64,000 nt of DNA from a virus. The translations under genes were made by a program, and so were the position numbers. The notes under the pieces are model-generated. The model worked only from the letters and a program-made list of their open reading frames with translations, had not been told where the DNA came from and did no database searches. Positions 48,758 through 56,848 of the stretch are shown here, piece after piece. Numbering within the stretch: position 1 is the first letter of the stretch; every line of letters starts with the position of its first letter. The stretch is from IMG/VR virus record IMGVR_UViG_3300042261_002158, positions 1 through 64,000 of that record. One strand, 5' to 3'.

Positions 48758-49167
48758 TCTTCACCTTGGAAAGTAACGAGTTTAGTAAGTTTTACGGTAT
48801 CAGCAAAGACAGTATGGGGTGGAACGTCTTCGTCGTAAAAAAAAGAGGGCAAAGCGGGCGGGCCATATTCCAACATATCTATCAATCTACCAATAAAATC
48901 ACGACTATAGACGCCATCCACGAACAAAGCATATTCTTTAGTAGGATTAAGGACTTCGCATTCCCAGATTTTATAATCATCAGGGGATTGATTTTGGGCA
49001 AAATCTAATGCACACTGGTAATCATTGAACACAAACAGTTTGGTTTGCTTGTGTTTTGGGTATACCCAGGCATTTAATTCATATGTGACAACAAAATCTT
49101 GAGCAAGGTAGTTTTGAGAAACTGCCAAGCTCTTTAGTTTGGTCGTGGTAACTTTGTAATAAGTCAT
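48754..49167 (-). CDS. Tandem-duplicate hypothetical protein, copy 1
   Basis: A 137-aa protein. Same N-terminal two thirds as the 48311 protein. The junction is an ATGA overlap. The divergent segment PPALPSFFYDEDVPPH replaces the other copy's region. Function unknown. Confidence 0.65.
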   Translation of the reverse strand: MTYYKVTTTKLKSLAVSQNYLAQDFVVTYELNAWVYPKHKQTKLFVFNDYQCALDFAQNQSPDDYKIWECEVLNPTKEYALFVDGVYSRDFIGRLIDMLEYGPPALPSFFYDEDVPPHTVFADTVKLTKLVTFQGEE

Positions 49168-49184
49168 TAATTTTCTTCCCTAGA

Positions 49185-50000
49185 TCATCTTGTGATTACA
49201 ATTCTAGCATAATAATCTGGATCGACCATGCTTATGCCATAAGCCAACGAATTGTCTTGCTCCAAGTGTCTTGGGGCAAATACAAGTCCAGAATCCATAT
49301 AATTATCGCCTTTGTATCCGATCAGGATTTCATCAGCAGGAAAGTCATCGAATCTGTAAAGATCAATTTTATCCCCGCCATGTTGCATTCTGTACTCAAA
49401 TATAAATGGCATGCACAATATTATTTCTGATTTAGCTATTATCCAATAATTTTCAGGACGCAATGTTTTCCTGCGAATTACATTACATACTTCTATAATT
49501 TTATCCCAAAGACCACAAAGTTGTGTCCCTACAGTATTACCAGTATTACCATAGGTATCGTGTAAATTCCATTCATGAACTTCCTGCACACGTTGCCGAA
49601 GGTACTCAAAGACCTCACGTTCCATATTTTCTAATTGAATTTTTTGATTGATATTTGTCGTTTCTGAGCTAATAACGGTACAATCATCAGTGTAAGGAGG
49701 AAATTGTCTTGAATTTTTAACAGTTGCGTAATACGCAGTCGCAGTGTCACCAACAGCCGTTTGTACAGAAATCACATCAAACAAACATGTTTTACTGAAG
49801 GTATCCATCAAAATCTTCGTTTTATTTGGAAGATATTTGTCTTGATTTTCCTTCAAAGACGCAAGCATCATCTCTTTTATAGTCGGCTTTTTCTTTGGCG
49901 TTTCTTTAAAAATACGCTCTGGAATTACCACACTGGGCATAAACCCAAGCAACGGAGCCGACAAACATCCCTTCAACAGATCTCTGCGATTTAAACCCAT
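49185..50000 (-). CDS. Capsid-protein paralogue with Tat-like N-terminus
   Basis: A 271-aa protein; ATG 50000 has AAGGA upstream. Residues 3-23 (LNRRDLLKGCLSAPLLGFMP) match the signal on the 44546 protein. The rest follows the order of T4-type major capsid proteins: KIQLENMEREVFEYLRQRVQ, KIIEVCNVIRRKTL, NYWIIAKSEI, IDLYRFDDFPADEILIGYKG, DNYMDSGLVFAPRHL. About half the length of a full capsid protein; the N-arm and insert domain are missing. The presence of an export-type signal on a capsid fold is odd. Confidence 0.65.
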   Translation of the reverse strand: MGLNRRDLLKGCLSAPLLGFMPSVVIPERIFKETPKKKPTIKEMMLASLKENQDKYLPNKTKILMDTFSKTCLFDVISVQTAVGDTATAYYATVKNSRQFPPYTDDCTVISSETTNINQKIQLENMEREVFEYLRQRVQEVHEWNLHDTYGNTGNTVGTQLCGLWDKIIEVCNVIRRKTLRPENYWIIAKSEIILCMPFIFEYRMQHGGDKIDLYRFDDFPADEILIGYKGDNYMDSGLVFAPRHLEQDNSLAYGISMVDPDYYARIVITR

Positions 50001-50014
50001 TACCAAATCCTTTC

Positions 50015-50194
50015 TTACAACCCAAGTTCTGTCCAATCTCCGAAAACAAAATCGTATTCTTCTCTCATTTGTTCTGAATCGAACTCTTGCAACATATCAG
50101 AATAACGTTCGTATTCTTCTTCGGTAATTTCGCCGTCAGAACATTTTTTGAACATACGGCTCTCAAGCCTATTATACATCTGTTCTCGGTTCAT
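50015..50194 (-). CDS. Small acidic protein, 59 aa
   Basis: ATG 50194 with AAGGTG upstream. Strongly acidic helix (CSDGEITEEEYERYSDMLQE). Overlaps the preceding gene. Unknown. Confidence 0.6.
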   Translation of the reverse strand: MNREQMYNRLESRMFKKCSDGEITEEEYERYSDMLQEFDSEQMREEYDFVFGDWTELGL

Positions 50195-50429
50195 AACACC
50201 TTGACTCCTCGGTTCTAGGGTGAGGGTGTTCAACGATAAAAACTATATCTTCCATTAATTTATTAGCAGCGACCGTATCGCCAGTTAACTCTACGGCATA
50301 CCATGGGTCCATTCCTCTGGATGTCAAATCATCATAACTTGCTTGTCTAACATTGTTTGAATTACAAGCAATACAAATGCCATATTCTGCCATCTCATTA
50401 CATTCTAAACATATACCCATTATTCCCAT
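50172..50429 (-). CDS. Small zinc-ribbon protein, 85 aa
   Basis: MGIMGICLECNEMAEYGICI followed by AC gives two CxxC pairs. C-terminal part FIVEHPHPRTEESRCYEP. Overlaps the next gene by 23 nt. Unknown. Confidence 0.6.
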   Translation of the reverse strand: MGIMGICLECNEMAEYGICIACNSNNVRQASYDDLTSRGMDPWYAVELTGDTVAANKLMEDIVFIVEHPHPRTEESRCYEPRTDV

Positions 50430-50441
50430 ATTTCTATTCCT

Positions 50442-50807
50442 TTACAATTCTACATAATTACTTCTCAAACTCCCATAGTTCAAAGAAGTAATTCTGAGGT
50501 AACTAATATTGGACACCGTCATAGCCATTAGAATTTTAACATAATGGAACATGAGGGTTTCGACGGGGCTTGCTTGCTGCATGACCCAAAGAACACCCGT
50601 CGAAAGTGTACCGTAAGAGCCATTCGGTTTTAATTGACTTCCAATAAATTGTGTGTATTTTGCAAATGCACTCGCTCTAGACTCCAGAATAATTGCACCG
50701 CTACCCTTATCAGGAATGATGTGAACTGTGCAGGAAGGTATGTCTGGATACAGTTCAAACAAAAATGAAGTCTCTTTACGCTTTTTCAGCCAATAATTCC
50801 TCATCAA
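50442..50807 (-). CDS. Hypothetical protein, 121 aa, paralogue of the gene at 46598
   Basis: MRNYWLKK, FLFELYPDIPSCTVHIIPDK, FAKYTQFIGSQLKPNG, LMAMTVSNISYLRITSLNYG, SLRSNYVEL align with the 46598 protein. Overlaps the preceding gene by 32 nt. Function unknown. Confidence 0.6.
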   Translation of the reverse strand: MMRNYWLKKRKETSFLFELYPDIPSCTVHIIPDKGSGAIILESRASAFAKYTQFIGSQLKPNGSYGTLSTGVLWVMQQASPVETLMFHYVKILMAMTVSNISYLRITSLNYGSLRSNYVEL

Positions 50808-51063
50808 TATCCTTTTTACAGCCCAATAATCGTAATGCTTCCTCTAATGATAGCGAGTCATCTTCATGTTCTGCCCAATCTTCCATTAATTCTAGAACTT
50901 CTTCTTCAGAAATGGGTTCTAGACATAATTTGAAAGGTTGCCAGCCAACCATTACACAATGACCACCTTCTTGGTAGAAATATTGACCATCCTTTTCGCA
51001 GATGATGATCCAACCATTTTCTTCATAATCTGCCCAATCAGCAAAAAATAATAGGTTTACCAT
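50776..51063 (-). CDS. Acidic hypothetical protein, 95 aa
   Basis: FADWADYEENGWIIICEKDG start and an acidic helical C-terminus (EEEVLELMEDWAEHEDDSLS). Overlaps both neighbours. Unknown. Confidence 0.55.
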   Translation of the reverse strand: MVNLLFFADWADYEENGWIIICEKDGQYFYQEGGHCVMVGWQPFKLCLEPISEEEVLELMEDWAEHEDDSLSLEEALRLLGCKKDIDEELLAEKA

Positions 51064-51515
51064 GAAATTCTCAAATAATGCTCGTCGTAAAAACCCCCAG
51101 CCTCTCTCATTTCGCCATCACCGTAAAATTCGTAATTTTTATGACACTCAGTAATGATTTCTGTGTCAAATCCCTCCTCTTCCAATTTTCTTCTCAATAT
51201 TTTGGTGGCTTCACAGTCAGGTGCTGGTTTGAAATCCAACTCAAATTTTGCATCATACAACTCATCTCTAGATCTGTAGGTTCCTGGCTTCCAACACTTG
51301 TATTCACTGAGGAATACGGTTCTTAATTTTTGTTTATTTGCCCACCGAAGAAATTCGCCCAATTCACCGTCCAAAAGCCCATTTGCACGTTTTTGCTTTT
51401 TTGTGTAATTTTCTTCAGCCTGTTTTTTACAGGCAAGTTTATCAGCAGCTTCTTGAATTTTTTCTTGCTCGATTTGTTGTCTTCTTTCTTCCTTTAGCTG
51501 TGTTCTTGTAACCAT
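51057..51515 (-). CDS. Hypothetical protein, 152 aa
   Basis: Charged coiled-coil N-terminus (LKEERRQQIEQEKIQEAADK), then an alpha/beta region with FLSEYKCWKPGTYRSRDELY. No family recognised. Confidence 0.55.
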   Translation of the reverse strand: MVTRTQLKEERRQQIEQEKIQEAADKLACKKQAEENYTKKQKRANGLLDGELGEFLRWANKQKLRTVFLSEYKCWKPGTYRSRDELYDAKFELDFKPAPDCEATKILRRKLEEEGFDTEIITECHKNYEFYGDGEMREAGGFYDEHYLRISW

Positions 51516-51528
51516 TATTGCCTCTTAA

Positions 51529-51984
51529 TTAATAATTAAATATCGGACACTGTTTCAAAATTTCTACTAACAATGGAATATCGGAAACCGGAAATCGAAT
51601 CGACATTGAAAAATGAAAATCATTATATCCATTAAATGTAGTAATAATCTCATCTCCCACTATCGTTTCTGTCTCACCGTAATTCATCAAATGTGCGTTA
51701 TATCTCCAATTGCAGCTATCTTCCCCTAGACCTGTTACTCTGCCATATAGTGTTTCTGCAAAAGGAATTGAATCATCTTGTGAATAATGATCAATGAGAT
51801 TAAGGAAATTAGTGCAATCACCAGTTGAAATGAATTCAATCCATGCTATGCCAGGGCGATTTTCTTGACAAGAATTCCAAGTATTGAAGCCTAAATTCCA
51901 CATTAACTGAAGCAAATCAGCCAGACCTTCATCTACTAGTACGTCATTACCTAGTCGATTTCTAATTACTTGCTTGTGTCTCAT
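51529..51984 (-). CDS. Conserved-type hypothetical protein, 151 aa
   Basis: LLQLMWNLGFNTWNSCQENR followed by PGIAWIEF resembles a small protein common in phages and bacteria with a 'T..SCeG' motif, of unknown function. Overlaps the upstream gene by 23 nt. Confidence 0.6.
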   Translation of the reverse strand: MRHKQVIRNRLGNDVLVDEGLADLLQLMWNLGFNTWNSCQENRPGIAWIEFISTGDCTNFLNLIDHYSQDDSIPFAETLYGRVTGLGEDSCNWRYNAHLMNYGETETIVGDEIITTFNGYNDFHFSMSIRFPVSDIPLLVEILKQCPIFNY

Positions 51985-52207
51985 TCTCTTTCCCTAACAT
52001 TACGGGCGAATAATCGAGACAATTATTGCCCTCATTTTCGTAGAATTCCAAATGATCATCAACAATTTCCACTTCTATATCTTCTGCAAGTACTTTGTAA
52101 TCCTTGAAGCAAGATTTGTCTTCAAGATCGTAAACTCTGAAGAAATATCGATGCGTGATTGGATTATAAAGCAAAAATCCTTTTGTGCCTTTTGCTGGTT
52201 TGGTCAT
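51962..52207 (-). CDS. Small hypothetical protein, 81 aa
   Basis: ATG 52207 with GGGTGA upstream is preferred to 52219. KGTKGFLLYNPITHRYFFRV forms a compact beta start; the C-terminus is acidic. First gene of the leftward 43.5-52.2 kb run, directly after a terminator, so a promoter should lie at 52208-52275. Confidence 0.6.
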   Translation of the reverse strand: MTKPAKGTKGFLLYNPITHRYFFRVYDLEDKSCFKDYKVLAEDIEVEIVDDHLEFYENEGNNCLDYSPVMLGKENETQASN

Positions 52208-52273
52208 TTTTTCACCCATTTTTTTTGATTCTAGCCTTGTTTTTTGATTTTGTCAATCCGAATTTCAATTGCA

Positions 52274-52318
52274 AAAAAAATCCCACAACACGCAAAGGTG
52301 CGTGTTGTGGGATTTTTG
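52274..52318 (-). terminator. Very strong terminator
   Basis: AAAAATCCCACAACACGC / GCGTGTTGTGGGATTTTT, 18-bp stem, 6-nt loop, T run on the minus strand. Confidence 0.92.
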
Positions 52319-52321
52319 AGC

Positions 52322-54241
52322 CTATCCTTTCATCATTTTATTGTAAATTCTTTTCTGCCTAAGCATAAAGTGCCTTAGAGGATCTCCTGGCTTTAGATTT
52401 TTCAAGCCAATCTTCTGAGCCTCTGCAATCTTTTTGCTCCATTCTTCATCGTTGTTGTTCAAAAACTTGTGCAACTCCTCAAGATCTTTAGTGGTTGCAT
52501 TCCCTATAAAAGGAGAGCGATCTGCAACATATTCTTGATACACCTTATCCCATCCATGCTTGCGAATAAAATCAACAATAATACCTTTCATGCGAAGACT
52601 AGGCTTGTTCGGGTTTTTACGCCTAACAACCTCCTGAAGAAGACGCTGCTTGATTTCCTCTGTCGAGACGTTTTCCAGCATGTCCTCTTCGTATTCATCG
52701 ATAATATCATCGATGATTTCGTCAATTGCTTCCGCAGATTGATGCTCCACAGGAATAGCCATGATTCGTCGCAACATGTCGTCTATCAGTTCATTTCGCA
52801 TACTTCCATATACTTCTTCCAAAGTAACATATTTGATTTCATCTGTTTCATCTTCTATTTCTTCTCCCTCTTCTGTCTTCTTAGGCAAAGTTGGCATTAA
52901 AATAGGATAAAACATATCATCCAGCATAGAAGCTGCGACAACAGCATTGAATCGATCTGAAAGCTTTTCCCGAATGACCTCTGGCTTGTCATCCCATTCT
53001 CCAAAATATTCAATGTAGTTTGTCATCTTGACATCTTCTTTGCCTGGATTTCCCCGTAAGGCCCTACCTAATTTCTGAATTGGCTGCAATACATTAGCAT
53101 CCAAAACAGTGTTATAAACACGAGAACATGCTGGCCAATCTGTTCCTTCTCTCCCAATGGCACAAGTTACTACAGCACAAAAATTTTGCTCTTTTTCAAC
53201 AAGCTTTTTCTTGTGTGACTTTTGCTTGGATTGAGATACCAGATCAAGTACTTTATGCTCACCATAAATATCAGTAAGTCCTTTTACTAATTTCGAAACC
53301 CACTCCCATTTATTAACATGTTTGAAAAACTTTTGCCCGTCCGCAGGAACAATGATAATCGGAGGCTGGTCTGGCTCAGCAGCAACAGCTTTCAAAATCT
53401 GATCCAACAGATCATAAGCATCTGCATAACAATTATAATTCTGATGCAATTCTCGGAGACCAGTGGTCTTCCAATGTTCCAAAAACTGCACACGATATGT
53501 CGTAAACTCTTCCATATAATGATTGGCAAGAATGGCTTGTCGATCACCACGAAAGAATGTTGCTGTTGTCAGATGTAAACTGCCGTTATTATCCAAAACG
53601 AACTTGCAAAATTCCCCCAGTCGGTTAGCATCTACTCCACCTTCATCCACCCCAGAAATATGATGCACTTCATCTGGCCGAAAAGAAGTATTGGCAATTG
53701 CCCGCAACTTCTCTTGCTTGGTCATGCTATTAAACGCAATAAGCAATGCCGAATAACTTACAACAGCAGTACAGCCACCCAGCCTTTTATTGGCCAAGTA
53801 CCCTTTGTAAGTCATATCTTCCAACAAGAATTTCTTGATTCTTTTAACCGATTCGCTGCTGTCTGCACAGCAATTTACAGTTACTTCCCATTCATAAATT
53901 TCTCCATTGATTTTCAGCCTTTTATGTCGAAAATCAGTAAATCCTTCTCCGATATTCAATTGCGGCACGATAAAAACTTGCTTTTGTCTATAGTTGGACT
54001 CCATAATTTCTCTAGCCGCATTAAAAACCTGTACAAGGCTTTTTCCGCTACCAGTCGGAGCGATAAAAATGGTTCTATGTTTTCCTTTAAACTTTTCAAA
54101 GCATCTAACCTGATATTTTCTTCCGCCATATCCAAGTTCTTTAGGATCATCTTCCTTGGGAACCGGAATATTGGTTTTCAAAGGCTTCCACTTAGAATCA
54201 ACGTAATCAAAGTTAGCGGGATGTACATGTAATGTACGCAT
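52322..54241 (-). CDS. SF2 DEAD/DEAH-type helicase, 639 aa
   Basis: Walker A APTGSGKS (61-68), motif II in PDEVHHISG, motif III LTTATFFRGD, motif V GREGTDWP, motif VI LQPIQKLGRALRG. The C-terminal 200 residues are acidic and helical (IDEIIDDIIDEYEEDMLENV). Like UvsW it probably acts on branched or duplex nucleic acid, but it is longer and of a different subfamily. Base composition is somewhat more GC-rich than the surrounding genes. It stands upstream of its own terminator. Confidence 0.88.
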   Translation of the reverse strand: MRTLHVHPANFDYVDSKWKPLKTNIPVPKEDDPKELGYGGRKYQVRCFEKFKGKHRTIFIAPTGSGKSLVQVFNAAREIMESNYRQKQVFIVPQLNIGEGFTDFRHKRLKINGEIYEWEVTVNCCADSSESVKRIKKFLLEDMTYKGYLANKRLGGCTAVVSYSALLIAFNSMTKQEKLRAIANTSFRPDEVHHISGVDEGGVDANRLGEFCKFVLDNNGSLHLTTATFFRGDRQAILANHYMEEFTTYRVQFLEHWKTTGLRELHQNYNCYADAYDLLDQILKAVAAEPDQPPIIIVPADGQKFFKHVNKWEWVSKLVKGLTDIYGEHKVLDLVSQSKQKSHKKKLVEKEQNFCAVVTCAIGREGTDWPACSRVYNTVLDANVLQPIQKLGRALRGNPGKEDVKMTNYIEYFGEWDDKPEVIREKLSDRFNAVVAASMLDDMFYPILMPTLPKKTEEGEEIEDETDEIKYVTLEEVYGSMRNELIDDMLRRIMAIPVEHQSAEAIDEIIDDIIDEYEEDMLENVSTEEIKQRLLQEVVRRKNPNKPSLRMKGIIVDFIRKHGWDKVYQEYVADRSPFIGNATTKDLEELHKFLNNNDEEWSKKIAEAQKIGLKNLKPGDPLRHFMLRQKRIYNKMMKG

Positions 54242-54257
54242 TTGAATTTTCCTTAAG

Positions 54258-54800
54258 TTAGCTTTTTAGCCAATCAGAAACTTTTTTGATTTCTTTGCGA
54301 AACTCTGGATCGTAACATCCATTTCTAGGACTGGTGTAATTTACCAATGCTTGCCCTAATTTGACTTTAAATTTTGGCCTTGGTTCTCCTCTCTTGGCCA
54401 TTTCGAGCAGGAGCTTTTTGTTTTCAGCGGCTGTGTTTACAAACCAATGCGGAGCTAGATTCCTAATTTCTTCATCGAATTCTGGATCATAACTGCCACA
54501 TTTTGGATTGGTATAGCTGCATAATGCCAATCCCACCTTGGATTCTTTTTGTTTTGGTCTAGGCTCTCCTTTTTTAGCCATTTCTAGCAGGAGCTTTTTG
54601 TTTTCGGTGGCTGTATCCACAAACCAATGCGGAGCTAATCTCCTGATTGCTATATTAAAGGTTAAATCACGACATCCTTTTTTTGTATAATTTGTTAAAG
54701 CAATACCCAATTTGGACTTAGCGACGGGCCTTGGTTTTCCTGCTTTGACCATTTCAAGCAGGAGCTTTTTGTTTTCAAAAGCTGTGTCTTTTTTAGACAT
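54258..54800 (-). CDS. Repeat protein A: three copies of a 55-60-aa module
   Basis: ATG 54800 (AGAAAGG upstream, 1 nt after the previous stop TAG). Module: ENKKLLLEMAKRGEPRP, then KLG.AL.NYT, YDPEFD..IR.LAPHWF. The last copy is altered (KKVSDWLKS). The module resembles the helicase-associated (HA) domain by its pattern of Leu, Gly-Glu, Leu-Gly and final Trp-Phe, a DNA-binding unit next to phage and viral helicases. That resemblance is my inference. Confidence 0.65.
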   Translation of the reverse strand: MSKKDTAFENKKLLLEMVKAGKPRPVAKSKLGIALTNYTKKGCRDLTFNIAIRRLAPHWFVDTATENKKLLLEMAKKGEPRPKQKESKVGLALCSYTNPKCGSYDPEFDEEIRNLAPHWFVNTAAENKKLLLEMAKRGEPRPKFKVKLGQALVNYTSPRNGCYDPEFRKEIKKVSDWLKS

Positions 54801-54801
54801 A

Positions 54802-55767
54802 CTATGCCTTTCTGAACCAATGTGGAGCCAATTTTCTGATTTGTTTGTCAAATTCTGGATCGTAACTGCCTGTTTTTGGATTGGTATAGTTGCATAATGC
54901 CAATCCTATCTTAGACTCTCTTTGTTTTGGTCTGGGCTCTCCTCTTCTTGCCATTTCCAATAAGAGCTTTTTGTTTTCCTCAGCCGTATCTACAAACCAA
55001 TGTGGAGCTAACTTCCTGATTTGTTTGTCAAATTCAGGATCATAACTTCTGTTGTTGGTGTAGTTTATTAATGCTTGTCCTAATTTAGTTTTAGCATTTG
55101 GTCTGGGATCTCCTCTTCTTGCCATTTCCAGCAAGAGCTTTTTGTTTTCCTCAGCCGTATCTACAAACCAATGTGAAGCTAACTTCCTGATTTGTTTGTC
55201 AAATTCAGGATCATAGCATTTTTGTTTGATATTGGTATAAGAAACCAATGCTTCTCCTAATTTGTTTCCTCTTTTGCTTGGTCTGGGCTCTCCTCTTTTA
55301 GCCATTTCCAGCAGAAGTCTCTTATTTTCCTCAGCCGTATCTACGAACCAATGTGGAGCCAACTTCCTGATTTGTTTGTCAAATTCTGGATCGTAACATC
55401 CATTTTTCGGATTTGTGTAGTTGCATAAAGTTCGCCCTAATTTGACTTTTTGAGAAGGTCTAGATTCTCCTCTTTTAGCCATTTCCAGCAAGAGCTTTTT
55501 GTTTTCTGCTACTACATCTATAAACCAATTCTCCCTTAAATCTCTGATTTGTCTATCAAATTCCAAATCATAGCATTCATGGTTTGGATTGGTATAATTG
55601 CACAAAGCCAATCCTAACTTATCGCTTCTTTTAGAAGGTCTGGGCTCTCCTCTTTTTGCCATTTCGAGTAGGAGTTTTTTGTTTATAGCTGAAGACGATT
55701 CTTCGTTAGCAAATTCAAGCCAACCGGTCATTTTTTCTAGTGCTTTGAGTTGCCACTTTTTAAGCAT
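54802..55767 (-). CDS. Repeat protein B: five modules
   Basis: A 321-aa protein. Unique N-terminus MLKKWQLKALEKMTGWLEFA (also on proteins C and D and the remnant), then five modules, last ending APHWFRKA. The start overlaps the end of protein C by 8 nt. Best matches are between modules of neighbouring genes. Confidence 0.7.
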   Translation of the reverse strand: MLKKWQLKALEKMTGWLEFANEESSSAINKKLLLEMAKRGEPRPSKRSDKLGLALCNYTNPNHECYDLEFDRQIRDLRENWFIDVVAENKKLLLEMAKRGESRPSQKVKLGRTLCNYTNPKNGCYDPEFDKQIRKLAPHWFVDTAEENKRLLLEMAKRGEPRPSKRGNKLGEALVSYTNIKQKCYDPEFDKQIRKLASHWFVDTAEENKKLLLEMARRGDPRPNAKTKLGQALINYTNNRSYDPEFDKQIRKLAPHWFVDTAEENKKLLLEMARRGEPRPKQRESKIGLALCNYTNPKTGSYDPEFDKQIRKLAPHWFRKA

Positions 55768-56716
55768 GCGGTCCCTTTCTGAACCAATCTGGCCTTAGTT
55801 TTTTGATTTCAGTGTCGAATTCTGAATCATAACAAGTATTTTTTTTATTTGTATAATTACATAAAACCACACCTAATCTTTTGTTTGGTTTTGCTTCGCC
55901 ATTTCGGGCCATTTCCAGCAAGAGTTTTTTGTTTTCATCAGCAGAATTTACAAACCAATCCGGCCTTAGTTCTCTGATTTGCCTACTGAAATCAGCATCA
56001 TAACTATTTCCCTTATTGACATAATTGCACAGCAGTCGTCCTATCTTGGACCGTTTCTGTACTGGTCTGGGATCTCCTCTTCTTGCCATTTCGAGCAGGA
56101 GTTTTTTGTTCTCAGCAGGCATGTCTACGAACCAATCTGGTGTCAAATTTTTGATTTCTCTACAGAAATCTGGATCGTATGTTTGTTTTTTAGAACACAT
56201 ATAAGTGGTTAAAGCTTGGCCTAACTTAGTTTTACAAGTAGGTTTAGGCTCGCCTCTTTTAGCCATTTCGAGTAAGAGTTTTTTATTTTCAGTGGCTGTA
56301 TTCGTAAACCAATGTGGAGCCAATCTCCTAATTTGCTGATCAAATTCAGGATCGTATCCTGCTTGATCTTTATAAATATAGGAAGTCATGGCATTGCCTA
56401 TTTTGGTTTTTTGTGAGGGTTTAGGATCTCCTCTTCTAGCCATTTCGAGCAATTGTTTTTTCTTTTTCGTAGCAGTGCTTTCAAACCAATCCGGTCTTAC
56501 GGATTTGATTTTGGCATCAAACTCTGGGCTATAGCATCCTCCTGTTTTTTTCAGATAGTTTTGGAGTGTTTTACCTAGTTTTGAATCATTATCAGGTCTT
56601 GGTTCTCCATTTTGAGCCATTCTGAGCAACAGGTTTCTTTTGTCGGTAGAGGTTTCGGAAAATTCGAACCAATCAGGGATATTCTCCAATGCTGTGATTT
56701 GCCATGTTTTAAGCAT
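55760..56716 (-). CDS. Repeat protein C: five modules
   Basis: A 318-aa protein. N-terminus MLKTWQITALENIPDWFEFS, modules ending RPDWF or APHWF, C-terminus FRKGPHA. Each module carries the central Leu-Leu-Glu-Met-Ala segment. DNA- or protein-binding by analogy with repeat folds; no catalytic residues. Confidence 0.7.
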   Translation of the reverse strand: MLKTWQITALENIPDWFEFSETSTDKRNLLLRMAQNGEPRPDNDSKLGKTLQNYLKKTGGCYSPEFDAKIKSVRPDWFESTATKKKKQLLEMARRGDPKPSQKTKIGNAMTSYIYKDQAGYDPEFDQQIRRLAPHWFTNTATENKKLLLEMAKRGEPKPTCKTKLGQALTTYMCSKKQTYDPDFCREIKNLTPDWFVDMPAENKKLLLEMARRGDPRPVQKRSKIGRLLCNYVNKGNSYDADFSRQIRELRPDWFVNSADENKKLLLEMARNGEAKPNKRLGVVLCNYTNKKNTCYDSEFDTEIKKLRPDWFRKGPHA

Positions 56717-56717
56717 C

Positions 56718-56847
56718 TTACTTCCTAAACCAGTCAGGTCTCAAAGTTTTAATTTGTTTAGTGAATTCTGGACTAAAACACATTCCTTTATTGATGTATT
56801 TACAAAACGCTCGGTTTAAGTGCTGTAATTTGCCATTTTTTAAGCAT
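56718..56847 (-). pseudogene. Remnant of a further repeat gene
   Basis: From the ATG at 56847 the strand reads MLKKWQITAL, then shifts frame. In the other frame it continues FCKYINKGMCFSPEFTKQIK, then TLRPDWFRK and a stop at 56718. So the start of a repeat gene is fused out of frame to the last half-module by an internal deletion. It lies exactly between two intact copies. Confidence 0.75.
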
Positions 56848-56848
56848 G

